64,000 nucleotides of DNA from JAZDEY01 sp043808325 [NCBI: Candidatus Eiseniibacteriota bacterium] (lineage in GTDB: Bacteria; Arandabacterota; Arandabacteria; Arandabacterales). Within the stretch, counting starts at the first letter, position 1. The number at the start of each line of letters is the position of its first letter. The position numbers were made by a program, and so were the translations under genes. This document shows, piece after piece, positions 23,146 through 31,812 of the stretch. The notes beneath the pieces are model-generated. The model saw only the letters and a program-made list of their open reading frames with translations, was not told the DNA's origin and did not search any database. The stretch spans positions 62,001 through 126,000 of the forward strand of contig JAZDEY010000064.1 in the NCBI GenBank assembly GCA_043808325.1, written 5' to 3'.

Positions 23146-24353
23146 TACTTTGCTTTGGCTGCTTTGGTTTTAACGATCTTTACCTTGGTGCTGTCTTCAA
23201 GATCTCTCAGAGTCTTGAAGGGCCCTGCAATCACGTCCTGATCGGGTTTGAGCTCGCCCAGGATTTCGATATTCTTGTCATCCGAGATGCCGGTTCGAAG
23301 CGGGACGAACTTCGCTCTTGATTTCTCTATGGTGAAGACGCCTTCGGTCTCCTTCTTCTTCTCAACCTTGCCCACATCCCTTGCGACCAGGGCTTGCATC
23401 GGCACGTAAACCGCGCTGTCGCGGGTCGCGGTCACTATGTCCACGGTGGTTGCCATACCCGGCCTGAGGCCCGGCAGGTGGTCCTTGATTCTTATTCTGA
23501 CCTCGAAGGTCGCGCGCTGGTCCGAGGTCATACTGTAGGATTTCGCGGAGCTGGACGAGCTGCCGACCACTGATACCGTACCGGCAAGCGTGGTTTCCGC
23601 AAATGCGTCCACGCTGATGTCAGCACTCTGGCCCGGGCGGATCTTGGCCACGTCGGTCTCGTCGATATCCGCACGGACCTCCATGGTGTCGAGGTTGCTG
23701 ATCGTCATTATCACGGTCCCGGGGTTATTCATCGTGCCCGTGATCACAATCTCTCCCTCCTCGATGTTGAGGCTGGTTACCGTACCCGAGATCGGCGCGG
23801 CTATGACGGTTTTCTCAAGGTCGTCCCTGGCCGCCGCGAGCGCAGCCTCGGCTTCAGCGGCCGCCTCACCGGCGGCATCGGCCTCCGCCCCGGCAACCGT
23901 ACAGGCCGTTTCACTTGCGTCCACCTCTCTGTCGGAGACCAGTCCGGACTGGGCCAGGGCGGCCGCCCTTTCTTTCTCTCTGCGGGCATCCTCAAGTCTG
24001 GCCCGGCCCAGCTCCATGCGCGCAAGTGCGGCCCTGTGACTGGCCTCGGCCTGGTTCAGCCGGGCCTGGTACTGCGAGGCATCTATCTCGATAAGGATGT
24101 CCCCTTTCTTGACGGTGTCTCCTTCCTTGACAGCGAGATTGGTGACCCTGCCCATCACCGAGGAACTCAGCTTGACCGAAGCTTCGGCATATACCACTCC
24201 CGGGCCCGACACCTTCTCCACTATCGGCCCCCGCACGACCTTCGCTGTCTCGACGCCGACAGAAGACTCGTAGGACAGCTTGAGATTGGCTATCACTACG
24301 ACCGCGATCCCGACCACAGCCGCGACGAGGATGATTGCTCTCTTCTTGGTCAT
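23145..24353 (-). CDS. HlyD/MacA-type periplasmic adaptor
   Basis: A 402-residue membrane-fusion protein. A single N-terminal anchor (AIILVAAVVGIAVVVIANL) precedes the lipoyl half-motif (ASVKLSSSVMGRVTNLAVKEGDTVKKGD). An alanine-rich coiled-coil hairpin spans about residues 90-170. The second lipoyl half (VIAAPISGTVTSLNIEEGE) and a beta-barrel/MP domain follow. It bridges the inner-membrane MacB permeases and the TolC channel encoded on either side. Its ATG is 7 nt after the tolC-like stop. Confidence 0.9.
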   Translation of the reverse strand: MTKKRAIILVAAVVGIAVVVIANLKLSYESSVGVETAKVVRGPIVEKVSGPGVVYAEASVKLSSSVMGRVTNLAVKEGDTVKKGDILIEIDASQYQARLNQAEASHRAALARMELGRARLEDARREKERAAALAQSGLVSDREVDASETACTVAGAEADAAGEAAAEAEAALAAARDDLEKTVIAAPISGTVTSLNIEEGEIVITGTMNNPGTVIMTISNLDTMEVRADIDETDVAKIRPGQSADISVDAFAETTLAGTVSVVGSSSSSAKSYSMTSDQRATFEVRIRIKDHLPGLRPGMATTVDIVTATRDSAVYVPMQALVARDVGKVEKKKETEGVFTIEKSRAKFVPLRTGISDDKNIEILGELKPDQDVIAGPFKTLRDLEDSTKVKIVKTKAAKAK

Positions 24354-24360
24354 CGCGCCC

Positions 24361-25677
24361 TCAGTCCTTTCCCACGGCCATCACCAGCTGCGCCTGGGAG
24401 AGCAGATAGTCGTGAAGGGCCTGTATGTTAGAGGTTTTGGCCCGGCTGAGGGATAGCTGGGCATCTATCTGCTCGAGCATTGTCCCGCCACCCAACCTGT
24501 ATCGCTCCTCGGCAAGTCTCAACTCCTCCTCGGCAAGACTCACGGTCTCCTTGCTGACCTTGACCCGCTGCTGGGCCTCCTCCACTCTGTAAAAGGCCTG
24601 CTTGACCTCCAGTGCGGCGTCCCTCCGTGCCTGGTTCAGATCCTCGCGTGCGGATTTGAGCTGCGCCTTGGCACTCCTTACGCTGCTGAAGGTCGCGAGG
24701 CCGTCGAAAAGGTTCACACTGACACCCAGGCCCCACTTCCACCGGGACTCGCTCCAAACGTCCGAAAACGGAGCAGGGAAGTCTGTGGATGCGAAGCCGC
24801 GGGACCAGGAATAGGCCACGCTCGGCATCCAGCCGCTTCTCTGACGCCACACACCGGCCCTTCCAGCCTTTACCAACTCCATGTTGCCTCTTATATCGGG
24901 TCTCATCTCCATCGCATCGGCGAGGGCCGCATCCAGAGTATAGGTGGTCTCCCCGGTCTCGAGGATGTCTTCGAGCTCCAGCGGCCGGTCGCGTGCTATC
25001 CCGAGAAAGTGCAGAAGGTCGGTCTCCGCGAGTCTCAGGGCATTCCGTGCAGATATAAGATCAAGCTGGTTGCTCGACTCCTCGACCTGAGCCCGAAGAA
25101 CGTCGGACTTGACTCCCGATCCGACTTCCAGCATCGCCTGGGCCCTCTCCATCCGTTTCTTGCTCAAGTCAACGGCCCCCTCGCTGACCGAGAGCAGTCT
25201 TCTCGTCTTAAGCACCTCCAGATACTTCTGCTTCGCGGTGTAGGACACTCCCTGCCTCACCGCCCGGACGCTCTGCACCGTTGCATTCTTGTCGGCAAGG
25301 GACTGAAAAAGCCCCATCACACTCCCACCGGAGAGCCCTTCGTGTACCGACAAGCTGGAGCTGTAGCCTCTGGTCGTGCTTGTCGAGATCAGCTGGCCAT
25401 CAATAAGCTGCGGTGTATCCGGTTGGGATCGATTGTGGCTGAAGGACCAGCCCGCCGACGGCAGAAGACCGGAAACGGAACCGATTACGTTGTTCTTGGA
25501 ACGTTCCAGGTCGTAACTGGCTTTTAGGATAGAAGTGTTGGCCTCGATCGCCATCTGGACGCACTTGTTGAGATCCAGGCGTAGCGGGCCGCCGGTCTCC
25601 TCACCGAGCGCAGCCCCGACCGAGACAAGGATCGACGCGACAACCGGAATAACCAACCATGTGAATCTCGCTCTCAT
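24361..25677 (-). CDS. TolC-family outer-membrane efflux channel
   Basis: A 438-residue protein with a signal peptide ending near VGAALG. It has the duplicated helical architecture of TolC, with motifs LNKCVQMAIEANTSILKASYDLERS and a second repeat around residues 240-420 (VSKETVSLAEEELRLAEERYRLGGGT). It provides the outer-membrane exit duct for the adaptor and MacB permeases downstream. AGGAAGGA stands 5 nt before the ATG. It is the first gene of the efflux set and follows the Yip1 gene by 21 nt. Confidence 0.9.
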   Translation of the reverse strand: MRARFTWLVIPVVASILVSVGAALGEETGGPLRLDLNKCVQMAIEANTSILKASYDLERSKNNVIGSVSGLLPSAGWSFSHNRSQPDTPQLIDGQLISTSTTRGYSSSLSVHEGLSGGSVMGLFQSLADKNATVQSVRAVRQGVSYTAKQKYLEVLKTRRLLSVSEGAVDLSKKRMERAQAMLEVGSGVKSDVLRAQVEESSNQLDLISARNALRLAETDLLHFLGIARDRPLELEDILETGETTYTLDAALADAMEMRPDIRGNMELVKAGRAGVWRQRSGWMPSVAYSWSRGFASTDFPAPFSDVWSESRWKWGLGVSVNLFDGLATFSSVRSAKAQLKSAREDLNQARRDAALEVKQAFYRVEEAQQRVKVSKETVSLAEEELRLAEERYRLGGGTMLEQIDAQLSLSRAKTSNIQALHDYLLSQAQLVMAVGKD

Positions 25678-25698
25678 TTCGTCCTTCCTCCCTAAGGG

Positions 25699-26379
25699 TT
25701 ATCCCATTATCCTCGAGCTTACAAGAGCTCCAATTACCTTAAGAGCAACATACAGGGCATACAACCCCACGACAATCGCGACAGATTTCCTCGTGCTCAA
25801 CCCGGTGATCACCTTGAAGCCCATAACAGTGGCCACAACCATCCATATCGAGAATATGTCGGCGGAGTTGAGCAACAGGCCGGTCGGGGAATCGAAACGC
25901 ACACCGGGTGCGAATGCGCCCAGACTGGTCCTCACGTCAATCGACTTCTTGGCCAGAACCAGGGGCACCTTGGCCAGGTTGCCTGCCGCGCCTATCACCC
26001 ATACGTACCCGAAAAAGCACAGCAGCCTGCGAAATCCGCCCGTGCCTCCGGTGATTGCCGAGAGACCCAGGAGGGCTGAGCTGCCGACAACGATCATCAC
26101 CAGGGCCCAGAGGGCACCCACGACCCCGCTGAAGACGTGCTTTGTCAGAGTGGGCTTGAGATAGCTATCGATATCAATGTCAACCCCTCTATCGCGCTGA
26201 AGCCTCTGCATTGCCTGCTTCTGATACTCGACCTGATAGGTGTAGGTCGCAAAAGACGCGACAAACATCACGATCAGAACTGTGACGATGGGGATCACCC
26301 AGTTCGGGCGCTCGGAAACGCTCCTGCCCACTTGGCTGGGGCTGAAGAAAACCAGACCGATATTCCGTAAGTACCCCAT
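25699..26379 (-). CDS. Yip1-family membrane protein
   Basis: A 226-residue polytopic protein with five to six hydrophobic segments and an opening (MGYLRNIGLVFFSPSQVGRSVSERP) typical of bacterial Yip1-domain proteins, whose N-terminal F-x-P-x-x-x-F/V-region precedes the membrane part. Function is unknown. The ATG at 26377-26379 has GGAGGG five bases upstream; the TTG at 26400 is rejected. The 173 bases between this gene and the exbD stop hold nothing I can recognise. Confidence 0.8.
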   Translation of the reverse strand: MGYLRNIGLVFFSPSQVGRSVSERPNWVIPIVTVLIVMFVASFATYTYQVEYQKQAMQRLQRDRGVDIDIDSYLKPTLTKHVFSGVVGALWALVMIVVGSSALLGLSAITGGTGGFRRLLCFFGYVWVIGAAGNLAKVPLVLAKKSIDVRTSLGAFAPGVRFDSPTGLLLNSADIFSIWMVVATVMGFKVITGLSTRKSVAIVVGLYALYVALKVIGALVSSRIMG

Positions 26380-26552
26380 ACCGACCCTCCTCACTGACAA
26401 AGGTTCTTTCCCGAGAGACCGGCACAGCCGAAGTGCCCGCCTGCCAAACCCCAGACCGCACAGCAGACTGCGCTCACTAGTCTCCCATACCGATACAAGG
26501 GGAAAACGTCCGGCCGCGACTCCAGGCTCCAGGTGCGAAGCTCACGCTGTGC

Positions 26553-26975
26553 CTACAGCCGCGCTGACAGGGATGTTGCGCTGCGTTCCTTAAGCGAGAT
26601 CCTCGATGCCTGGGCGAGCTTCAGTTGGCCCAGGATGTCCACCATAAGCTGGTATTGGACCTGAGCACCGGCCTCGACGATGATTATGGTCTTGGAATTA
26701 CGGGCGATCGCGGCCTCAACCGACGGTCTGACCATATTAACGGCCACCGGTCTGCCGTCAATCTCAACTCGGCCGTCAGCAGACCCGGTCACCCTGACGG
26801 TGGTCGTTCTGGCTATTCTGCCGGGGGCCGATCCTCCCCCCGGGAGCTGCAGAACCAGGCCTTCTTCCACCGCAAAGGCCGCGCACACCGCAAGGAATAT
26901 CAGGGCCAGAAAAGCGACATCGACAAGAGAGGCCCTTGGGATCTCGTCTGCCCTTCTAGGTCTGCCCGGAAGCAA
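26553..26975 (-). CDS. ExbD/TolR-family biopolymer transport protein
   Basis: A 140-residue protein with a single N-terminal membrane helix (LVDVAFLALIFLAVCAAFAV) that carries the family's aspartate at its start. A periplasmic domain follows (VRVTGSADGRVEIDGRPV, AAIARNSKTIIIVEAGAQVQYQLMVDILGQLKLA). It would couple the proton gradient to TonB-type machinery for the receptors nearby, but no exbB or tonB gene is in the window. The start is TTG at 26973-26975, with AGGAGA about 11 nt upstream, so the exact start is uncertain. Confidence 0.82.
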   Translation of the reverse strand: MLPGRPRRADEIPRASLVDVAFLALIFLAVCAAFAVEEGLVLQLPGGGSAPGRIARTTTVRVTGSADGRVEIDGRPVAVNMVRPSVEAAIARNSKTIIIVEAGAQVQYQLMVDILGQLKLAQASRISLKERSATSLSARL

Positions 26976-27089
26976 CTTAGTCCGATTCTCCTGGCACGAG
27001 CCCCAGCCCCGCCGAGGGCATGAAGCTCCTCTGAGTCCAATTCGCTCTGGTAACCATAATACTGGGGGGCGGGATTTGTCAACTACTCT

Positions 27090-28652
27090 TCAGTATTCCT
27101 GCTTCTCGCTGCTGTATATCAGCTTGTAATCGCCGATTCCTCGCTCATCGACGAACATGAAACGCATTCCTGCGGAAGAGGCCATGCGATCGGCAAGCCT
27201 TCGCACCGGGTCCCCCGGACCGTCGTAGGCCCAGGTCTCATAGGGTTTGCCGTGTACCGTGGTACCGCCGCGCTGGTCCGACAGAACATCATCCTCGGAC
27301 TCGGTGGCATCCTGACCGGCCTTGATTCCCACTCGCGCAAACGGATCGGTAAGTACGGGATTGGTGCCGCCTTCCATGTCACGCTTGTCCCTGATGAACT
27401 CATAGTCCGAGTAGAAACTCTGCACATCATCAGGCGGCCCGTACTTGATATAGATTCTTCCTCTGTCGCTGATGGCGCCGCGGACCCCTGCGGTGCCGTA
27501 GTGCTGATCCGAAAAGGAGATCCTTCGATAATGCTCCAGCATCGCCTCGTTATCCGCCGTTTCAGGCGTAGGATCGAGGTGCCTCCAGAAGTCCACGAGG
27601 AATTTCTCCTGATCCCCCGGGGAAAGCGCCTTGAACTCCTGCATTTCTCGTTCGTTCAGAATGAAGGCCATGTCTTCGATCTTCTCGTTTTCGTACTGGC
27701 CCCAGGAAAGGATCGACCAGACCATATCGAACTTGCGGGTGGAGGTGGCAAGAACGTCACCGGCCCGATCGCGCAGCGTGACATCAAGGGAGTAGCTCCC
27801 ACCGGTAAGAGCGGTCACATCAAAGACGGCCGCCGCACTGAAACGCTCACCGTGGGGCGCCAAAGGGGTCTCGCTGGTGAACATGGTATTGCCTTCCCGG
27901 CTAACGATCGAATAGGTTGCGGCGACGCTGTCTCCCCTGCCTGCCCCCCTGAGGTCATAGACCTCATAGAAGACAGCCAACTCGGGCAACAGCTTCCCGT
28001 ATCGCCTCTGCGCATTGGGCACGATCTCGTAGTCGGGTTTCTGGAAGACTCCTTCCTCCGTACGGGTCACGCCCCTCGCAAACTCGATATCGCTTATCGA
28101 GATCTGCCCGCTCTCGAATTGCTTGGAATCGACCACCGTTTCGACTTCACCGGTCTTGTACCGTCTGAAGAGATACGACAATATGGTTTTCTTGCGCGCG
28201 TTCAGATCCTCGATCACCACCCTGATCCTATACCTGCCTGCGGCAACAGTCACCTTGGACTGGAGCACTTGCACGACCGTTCTATCCACAGCATCGTCCG
28301 CCGAAGGCGCACTGACGCTGATGATCTTCTCGGTGGCCTCCAAGGTCCTTCCGTCCTCGTCAGCAACCTTGACCGTGTACTTGAGTCTCGCCGCGTAGAC
28401 ATCGCCCTTCTTGACGAACCTAATCTGCTCGTTGGGGACAACGCAGTTGATCTCCTCGATATTCCTGTCCCCACCTTCATAGAAGGTTACTATGTCGGCG
28501 TAGAAGATTATGTCGCCCCGGCTGGGACTGGGGATGTCCCGATCAACATCCGCTTGAAGGCAGTAGCCCGGGGCCGCGAAGAGCAGCGCACACAAAACAA
28601 CCGGGGGTAGCCATTTCCTGGCTACCCCGGCAAATATGCGTGTCTTGTTCAT
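27090..28652 (-). CDS. GWxTD-domain protein (copy 2, degenerate motif)
   Basis: A 520-residue exported protein (signal region PPVVLCALLFAAPGYC). The C-terminal domain aligns by eye with GWxTD proteins: FLVDFWRHLDPTPETADNEAMLEHYRRISFSDQHYG, then GVRGAISDRGRIYIKYGPPD where the usual GWxTD reads GAISD, and later YETWAY. The N-terminal region is beta-rich. The ATG at 28650-28652 lies 3 nt after the PorV-like stop, with no obvious ribosome site, so expression probably depends on coupling. It resembles the lipoprotein at 19468 but lacks its lipobox. Confidence 0.8.
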   Translation of the reverse strand: MNKTRIFAGVARKWLPPVVLCALLFAAPGYCLQADVDRDIPSPSRGDIIFYADIVTFYEGGDRNIEEINCVVPNEQIRFVKKGDVYAARLKYTVKVADEDGRTLEATEKIISVSAPSADDAVDRTVVQVLQSKVTVAAGRYRIRVVIEDLNARKKTILSYLFRRYKTGEVETVVDSKQFESGQISISDIEFARGVTRTEEGVFQKPDYEIVPNAQRRYGKLLPELAVFYEVYDLRGAGRGDSVAATYSIVSREGNTMFTSETPLAPHGERFSAAAVFDVTALTGGSYSLDVTLRDRAGDVLATSTRKFDMVWSILSWGQYENEKIEDMAFILNEREMQEFKALSPGDQEKFLVDFWRHLDPTPETADNEAMLEHYRRISFSDQHYGTAGVRGAISDRGRIYIKYGPPDDVQSFYSDYEFIRDKRDMEGGTNPVLTDPFARVGIKAGQDATESEDDVLSDQRGGTTVHGKPYETWAYDGPGDPVRRLADRMASSAGMRFMFVDERGIGDYKLIYSSEKQEY

Positions 28653-28655
28653 AAA

Positions 28656-29633
28656 TTAATAGGCGGCATTAAGGGAAATCTTGTGAGAGCTCTCGAGAAG
28701 CCCCATGTCTGAGTATGCATAATCAATGCTCCAGACCGACGGCTTGCTCACAAGACCGATCGGCACGAACGGAAACTTGAGGCCGAATCCTGCAGTCAAG
28801 CCCTCCACATCCCGGTTAAACCTGTAACCGCCCCGCAACGCTATCTCGAACTTGGGGGCAAACTTCTGGAAGACATACTCGCCACCAAGGTTGACTCTCT
28901 CGGCTCCATCCGGGGGATGGTTGAACTCAACCGCTCCAAGCAGTTTCTGCGTCGTGGTGTTGAGCAGAGGCATAGCGCCGCCGACCTTGAAGGTCACGGG
29001 CAGCGGGCTTGTCTTGCCACCGGCGCGGAACTTGTAGCCGGCGCCCATATTCTGGAAACACATGCCGATCTTTATGCTTCGGAAACCTATATCGTAAAGG
29101 GTCCCGAGGTCGATGGCGAAAGTCCGGCCGCTGTAGTCCGCCAGGCCTTCCTGTATCCACTTGAAGGTCGCGCCAAATGAGAATCTGTCGGTAAGCATTC
29201 GTGCGTAGGTCAGCCCAAAGGCCATGCTTCCCGCATCAAACTGGTACCCGGTGCCGTCCTGCCTGTACTCGGTTGTCTCAGGCATCGGATCCATCTGAAG
29301 CACGGTCGCGCTTACGCCGAGAACGCCGGGTATGAACTTGTAGGAGAACACGTAAGATGCGAATTCGTGGCTTAACTCGGCAGGCCACGTGGCATGATTC
29401 AAGGTCAGCTGGCTGGCCTGAACCGAGGCTATACCGGCGGGGTTCCAGTACGTGCCGGAGGCATCGTCCACCACGGCGACAAAGGCCTCGCCCATCCCCA
29501 CACCCCTTGCGCCACAACCTATCTTAAGGAATTGGGCTCCGACCGTCCCTACTTTCTCGAACATCTTTGCCGACCAGCATGGACCCGCCAGGAGCAGTAA
29601 GACAGCGACCACAATCACCAGACTCCTTCTCAA
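28656..29633 (-). CDS. PorV/PorQ-family outer-membrane protein (copy 2)
   Basis: A 325-residue paralogue of the gene at 10971. A signal peptide (RRSLVIVVAVLLLLAGPCWSA) is followed by VGTVGAQFLKIGCGARGVGMGEAF and SGTYWNPAGIA, then barrel strands. The start is TTG at 29631-29633 with AAGGAGG 8 nt upstream, which is much better than an ATG at 29681. It follows the secreted protein gene closely and precedes GWxTD copy 2. Confidence 0.83.
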   Translation of the reverse strand: MRRSLVIVVAVLLLLAGPCWSAKMFEKVGTVGAQFLKIGCGARGVGMGEAFVAVVDDASGTYWNPAGIASVQASQLTLNHATWPAELSHEFASYVFSYKFIPGVLGVSATVLQMDPMPETTEYRQDGTGYQFDAGSMAFGLTYARMLTDRFSFGATFKWIQEGLADYSGRTFAIDLGTLYDIGFRSIKIGMCFQNMGAGYKFRAGGKTSPLPVTFKVGGAMPLLNTTTQKLLGAVEFNHPPDGAERVNLGGEYVFQKFAPKFEIALRGGYRFNRDVEGLTAGFGLKFPFVPIGLVSKPSVWSIDYAYSDMGLLESSHKISLNAAY

Positions 29634-29677
29634 TTTGACGTCCTCCTTCCTAACTCGCGGGGCGTTGACATGAACCT

Positions 29678-31792
29678 TCACCTGACAACCACAAGCTTAG
29701 TCACTTCACTACCAAGAGGCGACTCGATATGAACTATGTAGGTGCCGCTGACGATCTCCTGGTTGTTCCTCGAGACAAGATTCCATCCGGGTGGCTCGCC
29801 CCTGGGCTCCAGAGGGTCTTCGAAAAACCCGCTCCAGACCAGATCGCCCGACAGGCTGTAGACCCTGACAGTTGCTCTCCTCGGCAGGTTAAGGAACCTC
29901 ACCCTCCTGCCGGACGGGTCACCCTCATACTCGACCATGTCCCCGATCGCGCGGCCGGTGACTCTGGCCCGATCACCTATGCCGGGATACGGATTCGGAA
30001 CGATTCGGACTTTATCCTTGACCACGCCTGGAGTACCTCTGGGATACACAACCTGCATTGCCTGGGAGTAGCTCCCATATCTGGGAATCGAATCGACCCT
30101 CCCCGTGACTCTGTCGACCATCTTCTCGGCGCTTCCATCGTCGAAAGCGGTCACGGCATACCAGTACGGCAAGCCATTATGGACGTCGGTATCCACGTAG
30201 CGGTACTTCCCGATACCCATCAGACCGGTGTCGATGGTCGGCAGATCCGCCTTGGAGTAGTGCCCAATCAGACGCCACTGATCACCGGAAGGAACCGAGC
30301 TCTCATGCTGCCAGCCGACTGCCTTCCAGATTCTATAACCTGCGAAGTCGAACACGCGCTGGAGGGGATCGGCAGTGGTCTCGGAATAATCATCCCACTC
30401 CACGAGCACCTTGGCGTCGCCGGCGATCAGTCTCTGCTTGGGAGGCGGCGGTGGACTTGACCCAAGCCAGTTGACCTCTACCTGGATGCTGCCCGGCCCC
30501 ATGATTTTTCCGCCATTATAGACCTTCTGGGCATTGGCCGCATTCTGCAAAAAGTCGTCGAAATTGGCGCCGGCGACGAAGGCCACCTGGAAAACCAGCG
30601 AGCTGTCGGGAGGGATAGCCTTGAAGCGCCCCGCCGACACCAGGAATCTGTAGTCGGCCGCCTTTATGGTGTTGGGATCTATGGTCTGCTCGGTATCCGA
30701 ATTGCCCCTCATGTACCTGTACCGCTCCCGGTCACTCTCGGGGTCCTCTTCACCGCTCGACCACTGCTTGAACATATGGATGCCCACCACCTTGGGAGCG
30801 AGCTCGCCGTTCTTCGGGTCGGTGGTGTGCCCCAGGAACATGCAGCCGAAGTAGCCCTCGACGGTCCCATCATCTCCGAGCGGAAAGTCATACATATAGC
30901 CTATGGTCAGGTGATAAGGCACCTGCGACTCATTTCCGGATGCATCAACCTCCGCGCGAATCACGGTACTGTCGATATAGCCTGCCATATCGTCCGCATA
31001 GGACTGGGGATAGATTCTTATGTTGCCGATGTCGGAATCCACCATGAACGCCACGTAGGCGTTATATATGGTTGAGTCCCCTATGTTGGTCACCTTGTAT
31101 TCGAGACCTATGAAGTTCTCAATCGCCTGGCTTGTCCAGGCGTAGCTCTCCTCTCGCACCATCAGATGCAGGGTCTTGTGGAAATCCTGGGTTCTCGACC
31201 GGTTCATCCCCATAGACGTATCGAAGTAGACCCGGCTGAACATCTGCTGGGATACCGCAGCAAAGTCCTCATCGACGAATCCATCCCTGTCATTGTCGTA
31301 GCCGTCAAGCCAGTCTTCGTCTATGAGCCCGTCGCTGTCGTCATCCTGTAATCTGCCTCCGCCCGGGGAACCCTCGGAGGTGATGTAAATGACATCCCGG
31401 GTGTCGGGCCTCGGATAGAATTCGAGCTGATAAACCGAGGCGCTGACAAGCGTGTCCGGCCTGTTGTTCTGGTCGTATGCCACGCCACCAACCCACAGGC
31501 CGGCGGCAAACAGCCATTCAACGCCGCTGCCGGCAGGCCATTCTCCCGATGGCAGAGTGGCATCGGAGTCCCAGTCGCCGACGAAGCCCATGTTCGACAC
31601 GTGCAGCAAGAGCTTGTTTACGTTGTGATAATAGCCTCTGAATCTCACGACCGCATTATCGGGAAGGTCCGTATGAGCCGCTCTGCTCTCAAAGAACCCG
31701 TAAGCGGTAGAGACCAGAATGAGACTCGCCACCAGCGACACGAATAACAATCGGCCGTGCGCCGAGCGGTGAAGAAATCGTCCAGTACTCAT
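29678..31792 (-). CDS. Large secreted surface protein with Asp-rich motifs and C-terminal sorting-like domain
   Basis: A 704-residue exported protein (signal LLFVSLVASLILVSTAYG). Residues near 150-178 hold acidic loops (DDDSDGLIDED, DNDRDGFVDED) resembling calcium-binding repeats. An FN3-like region with a proline run lies near residues 455-560. The last 100 residues share with the protein at 11987 the blocks VPNPYPG, FLNLPRRATVRVYSLSGD and NNQEIVSGTYIVHI. Two ATGs are adjacent; the second (31790-31792) has better spacing (6 nt) to GGAGG. It is the middle gene of the second TonB receptor/secreted/PorV trio. Confidence 0.75.
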   Translation of the reverse strand: MSTGRFLHRSAHGRLLFVSLVASLILVSTAYGFFESRAAHTDLPDNAVVRFRGYYHNVNKLLLHVSNMGFVGDWDSDATLPSGEWPAGSGVEWLFAAGLWVGGVAYDQNNRPDTLVSASVYQLEFYPRPDTRDVIYITSEGSPGGGRLQDDDSDGLIDEDWLDGYDNDRDGFVDEDFAAVSQQMFSRVYFDTSMGMNRSRTQDFHKTLHLMVREESYAWTSQAIENFIGLEYKVTNIGDSTIYNAYVAFMVDSDIGNIRIYPQSYADDMAGYIDSTVIRAEVDASGNESQVPYHLTIGYMYDFPLGDDGTVEGYFGCMFLGHTTDPKNGELAPKVVGIHMFKQWSSGEEDPESDRERYRYMRGNSDTEQTIDPNTIKAADYRFLVSAGRFKAIPPDSSLVFQVAFVAGANFDDFLQNAANAQKVYNGGKIMGPGSIQVEVNWLGSSPPPPPKQRLIAGDAKVLVEWDDYSETTADPLQRVFDFAGYRIWKAVGWQHESSVPSGDQWRLIGHYSKADLPTIDTGLMGIGKYRYVDTDVHNGLPYWYAVTAFDDGSAEKMVDRVTGRVDSIPRYGSYSQAMQVVYPRGTPGVVKDKVRIVPNPYPGIGDRARVTGRAIGDMVEYEGDPSGRRVRFLNLPRRATVRVYSLSGDLVWSGFFEDPLEPRGEPPGWNLVSRNNQEIVSGTYIVHIESPLGSEVTKLVVVR

Positions 31793-31812
31793 CATAATCC
31801 TCCCGAGAAATT

